DNA of 64,000 bases from Prosopocoilus inquinatus (taxonomy: Eukaryota > Arthropoda > Insecta > Coleoptera > Lucanidae): NCBI GenBank assembly GCA_036172665.1, contig CM069870.1, positions 58,466,212-58,530,211 on the forward strand, read 5' to 3'. Positions within the stretch are counted from its first letter, which is position 1; every line of letters begins with the position of its first letter. A program made the translations under genes and the position numbers. Under the pieces are notes generated by a model, which saw only the letters and a list, made by a program, of their open reading frames with translations, was not told the DNA's origin and searched no databases. This document shows positions 21,549 through 33,200 of the stretch, one piece after another.

Positions 21549-22150
21549 AACATATTTAGATAACCAGAATCAAAAATGCTCCATTAAGTTTACGTTTAGG
21601 ATTGAATAAGCAGTATTTTTGAACGTATATTAAGTTGTGGAAAATACAGAATGACGTAAAAGTTGGTACTTTCTGTATACACTGTGCAATCTCAAAAATA
21701 TTACTTCTTTATAAGGTAACTTTGCTAAATTTGCTGTGTTATTGTCTTCCCAAGTGTTTTATCCGGGCTTATAAACAAGACAGGAGTGTGTAATAATCTT
21801 TAACGATAGATAGTCAATTGAACACTAATACATAATCAACATGTACACATCGTTGTACTTGTTTTCAGTCGCCATTTTTACTAACTGCGTCGCTGCCAAA
21901 GTGTGTCTCTCAACGTGTTGCCAACTTGAATATCTATATATGACATGTCCTTTCTTAAAAATTTTAAGATTATGTTATGTTACTTATATGTTACACAGCT
22001 ATTATACATTACGGGGATTTTAACAGTTCAACCTGATTTAGTTATGAACTGAGAGATCAAAGTTCTTTGTCAAATAAAATTTTGTCACGATGTTGTTATT
22101 TGTGCTCTTTGAATTTAAGTTAATTTCCTCTGTTCTTGATTCATCCATCA
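21549..22150. other. Flank between gene D and the gypsy element
   Basis: May include the 3' LTR of the gypsy element, since it follows the integrase end on the minus strand. I could not find a matching 5' copy, so LTR borders are not called. Confidence 0.3.
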
Positions 22151-22154
22151 CCTT

Positions 22155-22550
22155 TTTCTTCCACCTTTTCAGATTGAACTTCTTTGAGTCCCTTAAAGAT
22201 ATGTTTACGATTACGCTCGATTGTGGATCCTGTTTCTAATTGAATTCGTAAAATCTAGGACGGTTGCAAATGTTTGTTATTTTCGCTGGTACAAAAGGTT
22301 TGTTTGGTTTTCGCCGAAAAAAACTGCTGCGTGCTTTGAACTTTCTTGTAGTTCTACTCATCAGAGTTTATGTAAAAAGAAATGGTGAACATTGGGTTCC
22401 TACGTGTTTAGTTACCTTCCTCGTCTATTGCTCAAGTTATTAAAAGTAATTAAAAATATTAACATGTCGGAACACGGTAGAATTCCTCTCGTTTTATGTC
22501 TAAATATGATTTCGTTGTGTGACTAAATTTCGTTGCAAATCGGCGTGCCT
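22155..22550 (-). pseudogene. Gypsy integrase C-terminal end
   Basis: The minus strand of about 22235..22160 reads IERNRKHIFKGLKEVQ followed by a Glu/Lys-rich end and stop, like the tail after a gypsy integrase. It is separated from the integrase core by the mariner. Confidence 0.55.
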
Positions 22551-22554
22551 ATAC

Positions 22555-23843
22555 CTGGGCTGCCAGAAAAGTTTCTGGAAACGGTATGAAAAAACGCATA
22601 TGAAATTTGGTAAACGGTATCATTGCTTTTGGAAGTATTCGCCTTTGACGTCAATACACTTCTGCATACGTTCGAACCAATTTCTAAAGCACGTTTTCTA
22701 CTCTAAAGATGGCACCTCAGAAACCAGTGTCCGGAATGTTTCAACCGCTGCTTCAGCCGAGGAAAATCGCTCACCATGCATTTTATTTTTGATATTTGGG
22801 AACAAAAAGAAATCATTAGGTTATAAATCAGGTGAATATGAGTCATTAATTCAACATTTTTGTTGGACAAAAAATCAACTGTTTGACGGGCTGAGTGAGA
22901 GCTGGCGTTGTCATGATGGAGAATAATTCGTCGATTTCGATTGTTTCTTCTTATTTGATCGATGACTTCCGGCAAACAAATTGTAGGATACCAATCAGCA
23001 TTCACGGTTTTTCGATCCTCTAAAGCCACGATTGCTACATATCCAGTTAAACCAAAGAAACATTCACAAACACATCATTTGCTTCACACCACTGCGTGAA
23101 CGGACAACTTTTGTTGGTTTTGGTTCATTTTGAATTACCCAAACGGTAGATTGTTTACTTTCTGGCTCGTACGAATAGATCCACGTTTCGTCACCAGTAA
23201 CGATGTTATAAACTAAATTTGAACGACCTCCATTGAATTTCTTGAGCATTTCTTCTGCACCATTTGGTACGACCTTGCTTTTGCGCTTCTGTTAAATTGT
23301 GTGGGATCCAACGACTGCAAAGCTTTCGTACGTTCAAATGATCATGCAAAACCTGGTGTATTGCTTTCATGTCAATGCGTAAGGATGCTTGAATCTCACG
23401 GTATGTCACATGTCGATCTCGCTCAAGCATTTCACGCACAGCATCTACATTAGTGGGAACAACAGGTGTTGATGGACGACCTTCACAAAATTCGTCACTG
23501 AGAGAGGTACGTCCACGCTGGAATTCGGCAAACCAATTATAAACACTGCTTATTGACGGTGCTTCATCTCCAAAAGCCAAATGAAGCCGATCGAGGCATT
23601 GTTTCGGCGTCAGGCCACATTTGAAATCGTAAAAAAATCATGGCACGAAAATTTTCACGCGAGATTTCCATGTTTACACAAAATTACTTTTTCTCAAATG
23701 CTGTAGAAACAAAACTAGTTCACTTGGATATGGACTGTCAATAGAATTATAGGCGAAAAACGTCAAATTTTTAAAATATGACAGTTGATAAATGCTAACA
23801 ATTCTAGACTTACTAGATTCCAGAAAAATTTCCAGCAGCCCAC
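22555..23843 (-). pseudogene. Full-length but frameshifted mariner
   Basis: Imperfect terminal repeats TGGGCTGCCAGAAAAGTTTC and TGGGCTGCTGGAAATTTTTC, 1.29 kb apart. Transposase on the minus strand in three overlapping frames: HTH part at 23580..23240 (SISSVYNWFAEFQRGRTSL, EGRPSTPV), first catalytic Asp in VTGDETWIYSYEPESKQS (near 23190), second in ILHHDNASSHSARQTV (near 22910). At least two frameshifts and no SPD block inactivate it. It interrupts the gypsy integrase. Confidence 0.9.
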
Positions 23844-23845
23844 GT

Positions 23846-24790
23846 TCATTCAAGTAAGGCTGCATTTGGATCACGGTTAGCGTCTATTTTTTTGAAAATT
23901 CTTTTGATCGTCTTTATGTCGGCTTCTGTCATATCATTTGATTCTGGATAAATTGGACTACTCGTACGCCATTCAAAGTCTTTTGCAAATTCATTGCATT
24001 GACCATTCATGAAATGTGTTTCATTGTCCGAGTACACTACATGAGGAATTCCAAAAACGAGCAAATATTGATTTTAGCTTTGCTACGGTTGTCGTGCCCG
24101 TCATATTTGGAAGTTCTGCCACTTCTACATACTTGCTAAAATAATCAATCACAAGTAACCATTCCGCATTTTTGTAATCGAATAAATCAAGACCTAATAC
24201 TTACCACGGTCCATCCCGCACATCTCTTATAAACAATGGTTCCTTCTTATTTGCTTTTTGAAATTTTATGCATGAAGAGCAGTTCTGTACCAAGTCTTCT
24301 ATCTGTTTGTTCATTGACAGCCATTATAAAATGTCTCGTGTCCTGTTTTTATATTTCTCCATACCCAAGTGTGCACGATGTATTCTTTTGATCATGTCAT
24401 TTTGAAGTTATTTGGAACTACAATTCTATTTCCTTTGAATATCGTATCATCGATTATACTTAATTTATCTGGCGACGTGATATATGGTTTTACTAGACCT
24501 GGAACCTGAGATCTTTTTTTTGGGCAACCTATTTGAACGAATTTCTTTAATACTCGCATTTCTTCATTCATCACTCTCTGTTTCTCTTATAAATTCTATT
24601 TTTTTCTTGATCGAGATTAACAAGTTTTCTGTGAGCAGGCAGACTTGAGCACTAATTTCTTTCTCAAGGTCAAATAAATTGTCTTCTATATATGCGTGTG
24701 ATAATGCATGTGCCAGGAGAAGCTCTTTTCCTGGTTTATATCTTATTATTACGTCGTATTTCTGTAATCTTAATCATAGATTAATATTTA
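23846..24790 (-). pseudogene. Gypsy RNase H end and integrase core
   Basis: Minus strand: KYDVIIRYKPGKELLLAHAL (24.76-24.69 kb) is the usual end of gypsy RNase H (normally ..LADTLSRA). Next come VLKKFVQIGCPKK and VPNNF-type linker, then the integrase core with FGIPHVVYSDNETHF at 24050..24000; Asn replaces Gly in the usual SDNGTHF. Frameshifts throughout. Split from the RT by the LINE and from its C-terminus by the mariner. Confidence 0.8.
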
Positions 24791-26204
24791 ATAATTTTAA
24801 TAATTATAAAATGAAAATTGGCGGGAAATGTATGAGGCAACAGGTTTCCAAAATAAATGTTCTTGTTTTTATAATCGTTTCTTAGAGTATTTCAATTCTC
24901 CTTCTCCAGTTCGTTGTCAAAAATTGAAAATTAGAAATAATCAACCTTGGTACACTAATGAACTCAGAAGCTTGTCCACTTTACTAAGAGAATTAAGCGA
25001 CATGTACAAATATTGCAAAAGTAACGCGTTGAAACTCAGACTAATCTTTATAAGAAATGCATATAAACGGAAAATTGCCGAATCTAAAAGGTTCTACTAC
25101 AATAAAAAAATAACTATGTCAAGTGACATGTCAAAAACTTGCTGGCAAATAATCAATGATACATCAGGTAATGTTCCTCATGATACACCCAAAGAACTAC
25201 GCGATAATAACGAAACGATTAGGAACTCCTTTCAAATTGCTAAAGCATTCAACGATGCATTTCTAAACATACCAAAAACAATTCAATTATCATCCTCTAA
25301 AACTTGTAAGTCACACACAAATAACCAGTCTATTTTTTTATATCCCACAACACCCCACGAAATTTCAAAACTTATTAATAAATTCTCATCTCAAAAATCA
25401 AGTGGCTCAGACAACGTCTCTGGTTATATATTAAGTAAAGTTAATAAACTCATATCGATTCCACTATCATATTTAATCAATCTACCGTTTGAAGGATATT
25501 TTCCATCTTCATTGAAACTATCCAAAATCATACCTGTTTACAAAAATAAAGGAGAAATAACTAGTTGTGTCAAGTACCGGCCTATTTCCCTACAATGCTC
25601 TATTGCAAAGATATTTGAATCCGCCTTTGGTGATCGACTTATAAATTTCCTAGAAAAGAATAATTTCATTACTGCGAACCAACATGGTTTCAGGAGAGGC
25701 CGATTCACAGATTCGGCAATTTCCGATGCACTTAATTTCATTTTAGATTCCTTGAGCAATAAAAATAAAGTGGCAGCTATTTTTTTCGACATGTCAAGGG
25801 CCTTTGTCACTATCGAACACTCTTCGCTATTAAACAAACTCAATAATATTGGTATCCGCGGACCAGCATTAGTCTGGCTAACATAATATTTGAGTAATCG
25901 AACTCAGTATGTACAAATTAACAATTTACAGTCATCACAAAAACAAAATCCGGTGGGTGTACCATAGGGATCACTGCTCGGTCCACTATTGTTTATCATT
26001 TTTGTTAATGATATGACACGAACTCTGTCGACGCCTGGTAGAATCATTTTATACGCTGATGACTCTACAATGTTAACTGCTGCCAATGATCTCGAAACTC
26101 TTATACATAATTCAAATAACATTGTTAATGAGATGCATTTATATTGTTGTAACAATGCACTGGTTTTGAATCCATCTAAAACTAGCTTCATCAGTTTTAT
26201 ACCC

Positions 26205-26549
26205 AAAAATATTAACGAACATATAAAATAGCGACATCTTACTATCGCTTTTTGACCTCACATTGCAGTAGAATAGACAAATTGAAGCGGGATTTGCTCC
26301 TAATGAGTCCCCCATGCAAGGCGGCCATGCTTGCTGTCAAAGCATAATGAAAGATTTTAGAAAAATTTTGTGCAAATCGTTTTTGATTGCAGTGAGAACC
26401 TCGAGCAGCCTCTGGACAGCTGTTTCATGTCGAGCTACGTTTCTGCTGAAGAAGCCCCAAGCAGGGCTGAAACAGCTGTCCAGAGGCTGCTCGAGGTTCT
26501 CACTGCAATCAAAAACGATTTGCACAAAATTTTTCTAAAAATATTAACG
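26205..26549 (+). mobile_element. Fold-back ribozyme repeat inserted in the LINE, 13-bp TSD
   Basis: The insertion body 26218..26536 is flanked by the direct repeat AAAAATATTAACG (26205-26217 and 26537-26549). It starts exactly like the tandem units (AACATATAAAATAGCGACAT). After CTGTTTCA it switches strand and runs back through the ribozyme, giving two perfect arms of about 74 bp (26353..26428 and 26469..26543) around a 40-nt loop. LINE coding continues directly after the second target copy. Confidence 0.85.
26431..26493 (+). ncRNA. Hammerhead ribozyme, plus strand, fold-back copy
   Basis: Plus strand: CGAGC-TACG-TTTCTG (26431-26445), CTGAAGA (26446-26452), AGCCC/GGGCT with loop CAAGCA (26453-26468), GAAA (26469-26472), stem III ACAGCTGT, GTC ending at 26480, CAGAGG-CT-GCTCG (26481-26493). 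Identical core to unit 1 but on the same strand as the unit's start, so orientation relative to the flank is flipped. Confidence 0.78.
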
Positions 26550-27287
26550 TTTGCAGTAGCCTCTTAATTAAATTACAGGGTAAATCCACACGACAGGTGC
26601 AAAACATAAAATTTTTAGGTATCTACATGGACGAAAAGTTGACGTGGAATAAACACATTGAATACTTATGTTCAAAAATGAGCTCAGTTTGTTTCCTACT
26701 GAGAAGATTGTATGGACTAGTTAATTTACATGTTCTGCGTCTTGCCTATTTCGGTTTGTTTCAATCTGACATATCATACGGGATTATTTTCTGGGAATCT
26801 TCATCCAGAGTTAACATACAAAAATTATTTGTAATCCAAAAAAAAGCTATCCGTATTATCTGCAGCGAAAAATATGACACGCATTGTAAACCGTTATTTT
26901 CTAAAACTAAAATACTAACTAAAATTTCCAACCAATTGCTCCATTCATGAGTACGATACGCGGAGTAGCAATGATCTTCACACGCCCTTTAATCGTCTGG
27001 CAGTATGTTGCGCCAGTCCCTTCCATAATGGTATTAAATTTTACAATAAGCTTCCCGTAAACATAAAATGTATCAAAAGCCTCAGTAATTTTAAGGAAAA
27101 ATTGAAGACATTGCTATTGACTCATCAGTATTATGACATACAAGAATTTTTTGGACAACACAGTACTGTGATATTTTAATTTTAACTGTATTTCTTTATT
27201 TTTTTTTTGACATATTCAAGTACCAAGTAAATACTTTTGTACCTTGCAATGGTGACGAATAAAAAATATTATTATTATTATTATAGA

Positions 27288-28097
27288 TATTCTTTGTAAT
27301 CTTGCTGATACATTACAAAGAAGTTTCTTGAATATTGATTCCAGAGGCTTGTGATCACTTTATTTCTACTACTTTGCGGAATATATAGTCGTGAATTTTT
27401 TTACAGGCATATGCAATTGCTAGAGCCTCTTTTTCACTCCTCGGACAAATCTTTGCTCAGTGTCAGTTAATGCTTAGCTCGCGTAAGTTCCTGAGAGGTT
27501 ATTTTGCAGTAATACACACCCTCAACTACTCAACGCTTAAAGTTATCGGTTTGTCAACATCATAATATTTTAAAACTGGTTTACTGATCAAAACTAGTTA
27601 GTCAGCAAAATGCTCTTTCTGCACTGGCATCCCAGTTCGAAGAGATATTTTTTTTTGTTAAATTTCTTAAAGTAGGTTGGGATACATTAGGAATGAATTT
27701 ACTTACATATGTGATCATCACTAGGAAGGTTTCTAATTCACCTTTGTTTGTAGGGCTTTTCATTTCTGCGATTGCATCTACTTTGTCATTGTCTGGCTTA
27801 ATTCCTTTGCCAGTCAATATGTGACCTACATACTTCATTTGACTTGTTGCAAAATTGCATTCTTTCTAATTAAATTTTATATTTCTGTTTTGTGCTCCCT
27901 GTAAAACTTGTATTAATCTTTAATTGTGTTTCTTTATATCTTTTCCCCAAATTAGTACATCATCTGTACAAACTTTTATGCCTTTTAAGTCACCAAAAAT
28001 TTCGTAAAAACATTTTTGAAAAGTTTCAGGTACAGAGGTAATTCCGTATGGCATTCGGGTAAGTTTATACCTGCCAAATGGTTTGTTAAATGTGACT
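27288..28097 (-). pseudogene. Gypsy reverse transcriptase, C-terminal part, and connection to RNase H
   Basis: Minus strand: GRYKLTRMPYGITSVPETFQ near 28075..28020, the active-site region VCTDDVLIWGKDIK near 27980..27940 (Thr replaces Tyr/Val before DD), then MKYVGHILTGKGIKPDNDKV (27838..27780) and the linker to RNase H. Several frame changes; the open frame stops at 27602. Confidence 0.82.
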
Positions 28098-28242
28098 AAG
28101 GCCCGATTTCTTCTTTCTTCGATTTTCTACTAATATTTTTATCTGCCAAATAGTATCCTCGGAAACTATTATCGATACAATAGTTTCTAAGGATAATACC
28201 TGGCAGATAAATTTATCAGGAGATGAAGAAATCGGGCATAAA
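28098..28242. mobile_element. Palindromic MITE, family P1, copy 2
   Basis: Ends GGCCCGATTTCTTC and the complement of TGCCCGATTTCTTCATC; the centre has TATCCTCGGAAACTATTATC facing its complement. Interrupts the gypsy RT frame. Copy 1 is at 5641..5778. Confidence 0.75.
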
Positions 28243-28500
28243 TCAGAACTGTTGTTTAATTTGATTTGCCAAAATCCAATCACGTCTAAGGTAGTGAACA
28301 CTTTGGCATCGGGCATTTGAGAGCATAACTGTTCGAAGGTTGGTATGTTAAAGTGTTCTCTTTTTACAGCTTTATTTAAATACAGTGGATCTAGATAAAT
28401 TCTAAGACTATCATCTGATTTTTTCACTCTTACCATTTGATTTACCCAGTCTGACGGCCCTTCAAATACCTGCTTTTTCCATTCTGTGTAATTCTTATTT
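28243..28500 (-). pseudogene. Gypsy reverse transcriptase, N-terminal part
   Basis: MVRVKKSDDSLRIYLDPLYL (28436..) and later KVFTTLDVIGFWQIKL, the RT block with the first catalytic Asp. The frame then runs into the MITE at 28242. Confidence 0.85.
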
Positions 28501-28520
28501 TAAAGGTTTAAACAACATTA

Positions 28521-28658
28521 AGGGCCGTTGTTTCAATCACAAATTAACTTTAATTAACGTTAACCATCAGTTTATCGCCATGGAAATAATTGGCTTCGTA
28601 CTTGTTACCATGTTACACCAAGAGTTAGGGTTAACCTGTGATTGAGAAACCGGGCCTA
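28521..28658. mobile_element. MITE with GGSCCG ends in the gypsy element
   Basis: Inverted ends GGGCCGTTGTTTCAATCACA and GGCCCGGTTTCTCAATCACA, each followed by RRTTAA. About 138 bp, no coding capacity. Confidence 0.65.
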
Positions 28659-28703
28659 AAGGTACTTTTCTTGAGTGTGTGATAACTCATTTAGCATTTT
28701 CTA

Positions 28704-28904
28704 CTAGTTTAATATAACATTCATAATTGATGAAACATCCTTTTCCTGAGAAAACAATTCTTTTATTAATACTATTGTTTCATTGCCTTGATTAATAACT
28801 CCTACGCGTTTAATAAGTTCTAATTTTGCCAGTGTCGGTAATCCAAAACTATTTAGAGTATTTACTTTACCTTCAATTACTAAAAAATCTAAAGTCTGAT
28901 TCAC
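28704..28904 (-). pseudogene. Gypsy protease-like / pre-RT segment
   Basis: 66 codons with LDFLVIEGKVNTLNSFGLPT, a position and composition typical of the protease-RT linker in gypsy elements. The DTG protease motif was not seen. Confidence 0.45.
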
Positions 28905-29044
28905 TTTTTGTGAAAATTTGCAAGTTACAAAATGTTTTCCAACTACTTTGATTTTAGTACCGCTTAGTTTAGCCGATGTTTTCTCTAGAATAGGATCACA
29001 AATTCCTATCTTTGCTAAAGTATTACGCGATAATACATTACAAT

Positions 29045-29320
29045 GTGCACCTGTTTACATTAACTTTATACAAAATTTTGTTGCAAATCATTTTTGATAG
29101 CAGTGAAACCCTTGAGCAACCTCTGTAAAGCTGCTTTAGCCCTATTTGAGGCTTCTTCAGCAGACGCGTTGGTCGGGAATTGCACTGCAAACCAAAAAGA
29201 TTCGACCAAGGATAACTTATTATATAGCAAACTGGCTTCAATTTGTCAATTCCAATGCAATATTAAGTCAAAAAGCGATCGTAGGATGTCGCTGTTTAAA
29301 CTGTTTATGTTTTTAGTTTA
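29045..29320 (-). pseudogene. Decayed copy of the ribozyme repeat
   Basis: Similar to the 313-bp units (TTGCAAATCATTTTTGATAG, GCTTCTTCAGCAG), with the unit start inverted to the right side (TCAAAAAGCGATCGTAGGAT). The ribozyme core on the minus strand keeps CTGAAGA, but GAAA became TAAA and the cleavage triplet GTC became TTA, so it should not cleave. Confidence 0.72.
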
Positions 29321-29371
29321 TAATAATCATTTCGCACCAATCAAAGTTTTCTTTACTACTACTTTACTATT

Positions 29372-30240
29372 TTATCTGTTAAGTGACACTATCAACATGA
29401 TTCTATAATGTTTACTTTCTTTAGACTCAAACTTTTGAAATATTATTGTTTTTTTTGCAAAAATGGCAAATTTTAACGTATGCTGGGCATTGTCCCCTGT
29501 TGTGTATCTGGTCGCAGTTGTACCACGTACTCTGTTCTTCTTCTGTTTGTTTTCCATATGTTCTGTTGTCTGAGTTACTTTGCCTTGCATCGATGTGGAT
29601 TGAAAGAAACTATTATCCCTTATTGTCTGGTGAGGAGACTGCTGTCCCTTTCTCTTCTTTACTTGTTCTTGACTCTTGAAGTGCGTTGATTTTATTACGT
29701 GTGCCTTGGTTTCATCATCCAGTATTTTTACTTGAATTGAAAGCAAGTTCCGCAGCTTTGGATATGTCAATACTCTTGTTTAAGGTCAAGTTCTCTTCCC
29801 TTAGTAATCTCCCTTTTAATTCTGGATCACGTATGCCACATTTAAATCTATCTTTAATGAGACTATCTCGGAGATTACAAAAACCACATGTGCTGCTTAA
29901 TCGCTTTAGATCAGTGACGAATGTCGAAAAGTTTTTGTTGACATTGTTGCATGCGTGTGAAAGATAGGTGTCTATCCACACTTTAGCTTTTGGAGTGCAG
30001 AAATTTTCGATCGCATCCATTGCATCCTTAATATTTTTGCATTGTTCCTCGGTCAGGTTAAAAGTATTGAGTTTATCCAGTGCCTCATCACCAATTGTGT
30101 GAAAAAGTACAGAACATTGCCTGTCTTGCGGTTTGTTATCTAAGCCTCTTGCTTTGAGATATAGTTGAAAACGTTATTTCCATCGTTTCCAATTTTCTTT
30201 TATGTTATCTTCAAATGCTAACATTGCTGAGGAGTTCTTA
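29372..30240 (-). pseudogene. Gypsy gag fragment
   Basis: A capsid-like frame at 30020..29715 (KVWIDTYLSHACNNVNKNFS, KDRFKCGIRDPELKGRLL) overlaps a basic nucleocapsid-like frame (29770..29372, KKRKGQQSPHQT) where a CCHC knuckle would be expected but is degenerate. Frameshifted. Confidence 0.75.
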
Positions 30241-30260
30241 GATGGCACACAATTCAGTTT

Positions 30261-33200
30261 TGAACAAGCTGTAAAAGTGTTTGTAACCTTGTAACAAAAT
30301 AATAAAACATTTGTATCAGTGCATTTACAAATATTATTACATTTGTATTTCTATAAGTAGAATGACATTCGTAGTAGCTTTCCGTATTTGTATAAAATTT
30401 ATACTTACCTTTAAAACATCGTAAAATAATAAATATCAGTGATTGTCTCTACTACGGAAAATATTTCTTAAACACCATTACAAAAAGCTTTTAAAAATCA
30501 TGATTAGTAAAGGATTGTGGAGGTTTTATATAACGATTATCGAACTAAGACGCGAATAGATTTATAACTGTTCGAATAACAGATGTTAAAAAGGAAGTTT
30601 CATAAGAAATTTTATTTTAACGCTGCGTTCAGGGTTAGAAAATGAGCCGAAGGCAAGTTTTCCAATGGATAAGTACACAGAAAAGATTTATAAAAGTGCA
30701 AAAGAAAATTGATATGACACCCTGCATCTGCTAGTCTTAAAATACTCGCTCCTAGCGCACGGAGTTCGTTTCATGTCACTGGAATTTCGTGTGACAAGAC
30801 TGCCACACAAACAACTTTTTCCATAGACATCATGTGCACCAAATTCCCAGTGCTTTTCTTGTTTATAATGTTATTATACCTTCTGCAACACATTGTAGTC
30901 GTAAAGCAGTAGTTAGTTCATACGAGTAGTTATGACCTCCAGTAATATAATATTAAATATTGTTTTGGGAGCAAAAACGTTTCAGCTGGATTATCAGTAC
31001 GTTAATGTATAAGTAGGTTTATCTGTTAATGTTCCATACGAGTCAGTTTGCGGTTGTTGCAGTGGACATTATGCAGAGTAACTTTAAACTTAACGATGCA
31101 GATACTGTTCGTACAACGCATAATCGTATTTATTTTATGCGCGTGTTTCTACAAATAAAATATTCCACAACATAAATAAGGGGGAACATGTCAAACGTGT
31201 AATACTTACATTTTATGTCAGTTACAAAAAAGAAAAAAAAAACATTCTCCCTTCAGTTGCAGACAAAGCCATTTTATGAAATCGATTGAAACGCGATGGC
31301 GATTTATATTTATGTACGAGCGGAAAACGCGACGAAAACAGGTACGCATTCGTTAAAAGTTTTGTTAGAGTCGCTTGGTTGAAATTTTCTTCTGTCAGAA
31401 AGTTTCGAGTGTGATTAATGTGATGCATACAAAGGAAGTGTTTAGATTTGATGTTTATAATTCCAGTTCAATTTTCGATTTGGTATACTTCATAATTAAT
31501 ATGCATTTAAGTCTTGCTAATCTGCTAGAGCATTATTTATTGATAATGACTTGGAGACAAGATACCTTATGAAGGTTATAACGCCCTAGGACATTATAAG
31601 TTCCTACGGTAATGATATTAATAATTTCTTCAGAAGTTTCTCACTTGTTCGTTTTGAAAAAAATATTGTTCCCAGAAACATGGCCTATTCATTTATTACA
31701 ACTTTCCTTTCATTAGTTTTTTTTTTTGTATATTAAATTAAACACTACTAAGATGTTTGTATTCCTCGGGCGATATACAAAGCCTCAGGCCGGAAGCCCT
31801 CGACCTCGTATACTTATAACCCTCGGAGGGTAAAAACATCTGCATAATATCCTTAATATATTGTAAAGCCCAAACATTTCAACTGAAATATTTCACATAA
31901 ATTTCATTTCGTTGAAACATTTCGTAACATTCAGAAATTTCATGAAACTTATTTTAAATTTGCCGCGCAGAAGGTATCTATGCCTTTGCGCATGATTTGA
32001 ATTTGAATGGTAACACAAACTTGACAACGTTCACGTTGCCCGACGCATATTTTACAGTTGAATTAAAAAATGGGGAAATATATAAAATATGCCCGATTTT
32101 CTTAGTTTTTTCATAGTGTGGAAATTAGTAGAGATCGGAATGATATATTGCTCTGCAGCAATGTTGCAAACAGAGTGATTATTTTAGTAGTTGTTACTAT
32201 GTACGATTTCAGCTTCAGAATCCTGTGTATTTTGGATTTTTAGAAGAAAGATGAAATTTCTCTCCCTTTTACATTTAAAATTAAAAGAGTGGTGATTTAA
32301 AATTCTCAAGATTTGAAAAAAACATTCAAAATGAAATTGATGTATTAAGAAAAGGAAAGAGGAAACAAGAGACAATCAAAACAGTTTGCAAGAAAAGAGA
32401 TATAAGAAAAGAAAAAGGTGCACAATCAGAAATAAGAAAAAATTGAAAAACTTTTTAACAATCGGAGAAACACAAACAAAACAGGAAAAAAATTCAAAAG
32501 AAACTATAATTATTTAATTTATGAAAAAGATGTAAGCAATTGAAAATAAACAGTCGAGAAAAAGTAAAATTAAAATTCCTGACGATATTATTATTACATT
32601 AAAAAAGAACTTACACATTCACGACAAAAACTTATTCGAAATTTACAAAAAAGAGCACCCAAATAAAGACAAATCACAACCATAATACAAAAGTAACAAA
32701 AAACAAAAGACGAATGCAATGGTTTGCAGACTGTAGAAAGTTTTTAATTATTCAGTATGAAATATGAGGACTAAAATAAAAACAAAAAAGAAGAACTTTT
32801 CGTCTTTTAGAAAAATGTGAAGAGAAAGAAAAACAAATAACGTTCGTACATTTTATGACGAAATGCGATCGTAATAAATATACATTTAGGTAGGAAAGAA
32901 AAGAAACAATTATAGAAAATGAGCGAAAAATGTAAATTGATTAATAATTCAAAACTGCTGCATATATTCTCGATAATCGATAAAGTAAAATAAAAAAAAG
33001 ATCGCATTATGTTCGAAAAAAACAAAACATTAAAAAAAATTGAAGAAAAAAACAAAACGTTGCTTTTCTATTTAATAATAACTGTTTCTTTAATCATGTT
33101 TTTTCAGCATTTAGTTGGTCGATTTTAATTTATCATTGTTATTATTATTATTGTTATTAGAATAATACGATTTTTAACGACAAAATGAAAATTTTTCTAT

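Larger units (their letters stand above)
24790..27287 (+). pseudogene. Non-LTR retrotransposon (Jockey/CR1-like) inserted in gypsy
   Basis: A 352-codon frame (24828..25886) covers the endonuclease-RT linker and first RT blocks: KYRPISLQCSIAKIFE, QHGFRRGRFTDSAISDAL, AAIFFDMSRAFVTIEHSSLL. After a stop at 25884 the same frame goes on with SLLGPLLFIIFVNDM and ILYADDSTM (25.99-26.07 kb), so the catalytic YADD is kept. The C-terminal part resumes at 26597 (FLGIYMDEKLTWNKHIEYLC). The 3' end is a (TTA)n tail at 27265-27287. 5'-truncated; interrupted by a ribozyme repeat at 26218..26536. Confidence 0.88.
22155..30260 (-). mobile_element. Ty3/gypsy retrotransposon, degenerate, heavily nested
   Basis: On the minus strand gag, a protease-like segment, reverse transcriptase, RNase H and integrase fragments occur in the usual Ty3/gypsy order from 30.2 to 22.2 kb. 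Interruptions: a ribozyme repeat (29.05-29.32), two MITEs (28.52-28.66, 28.10-28.24), a plus-strand LINE (24.79-27.29) that itself carries a ribozyme repeat, and a mariner (22.55-23.84). LTRs were not identified. No env-like frame. Confidence 0.82.

Noticed and set aside
30261..31200. Gypsy 5' LTR
   Set aside because: Expected here, but no segment could be matched to a 3' counterpart near 21.6-22.1 kb by eye.
32807..33055. Phe/Ile-rich 82-codon minus frame resembling a membrane protein
   Set aside because: A product of the A-rich plus strand; no splice sites, start context or repeatable homology.
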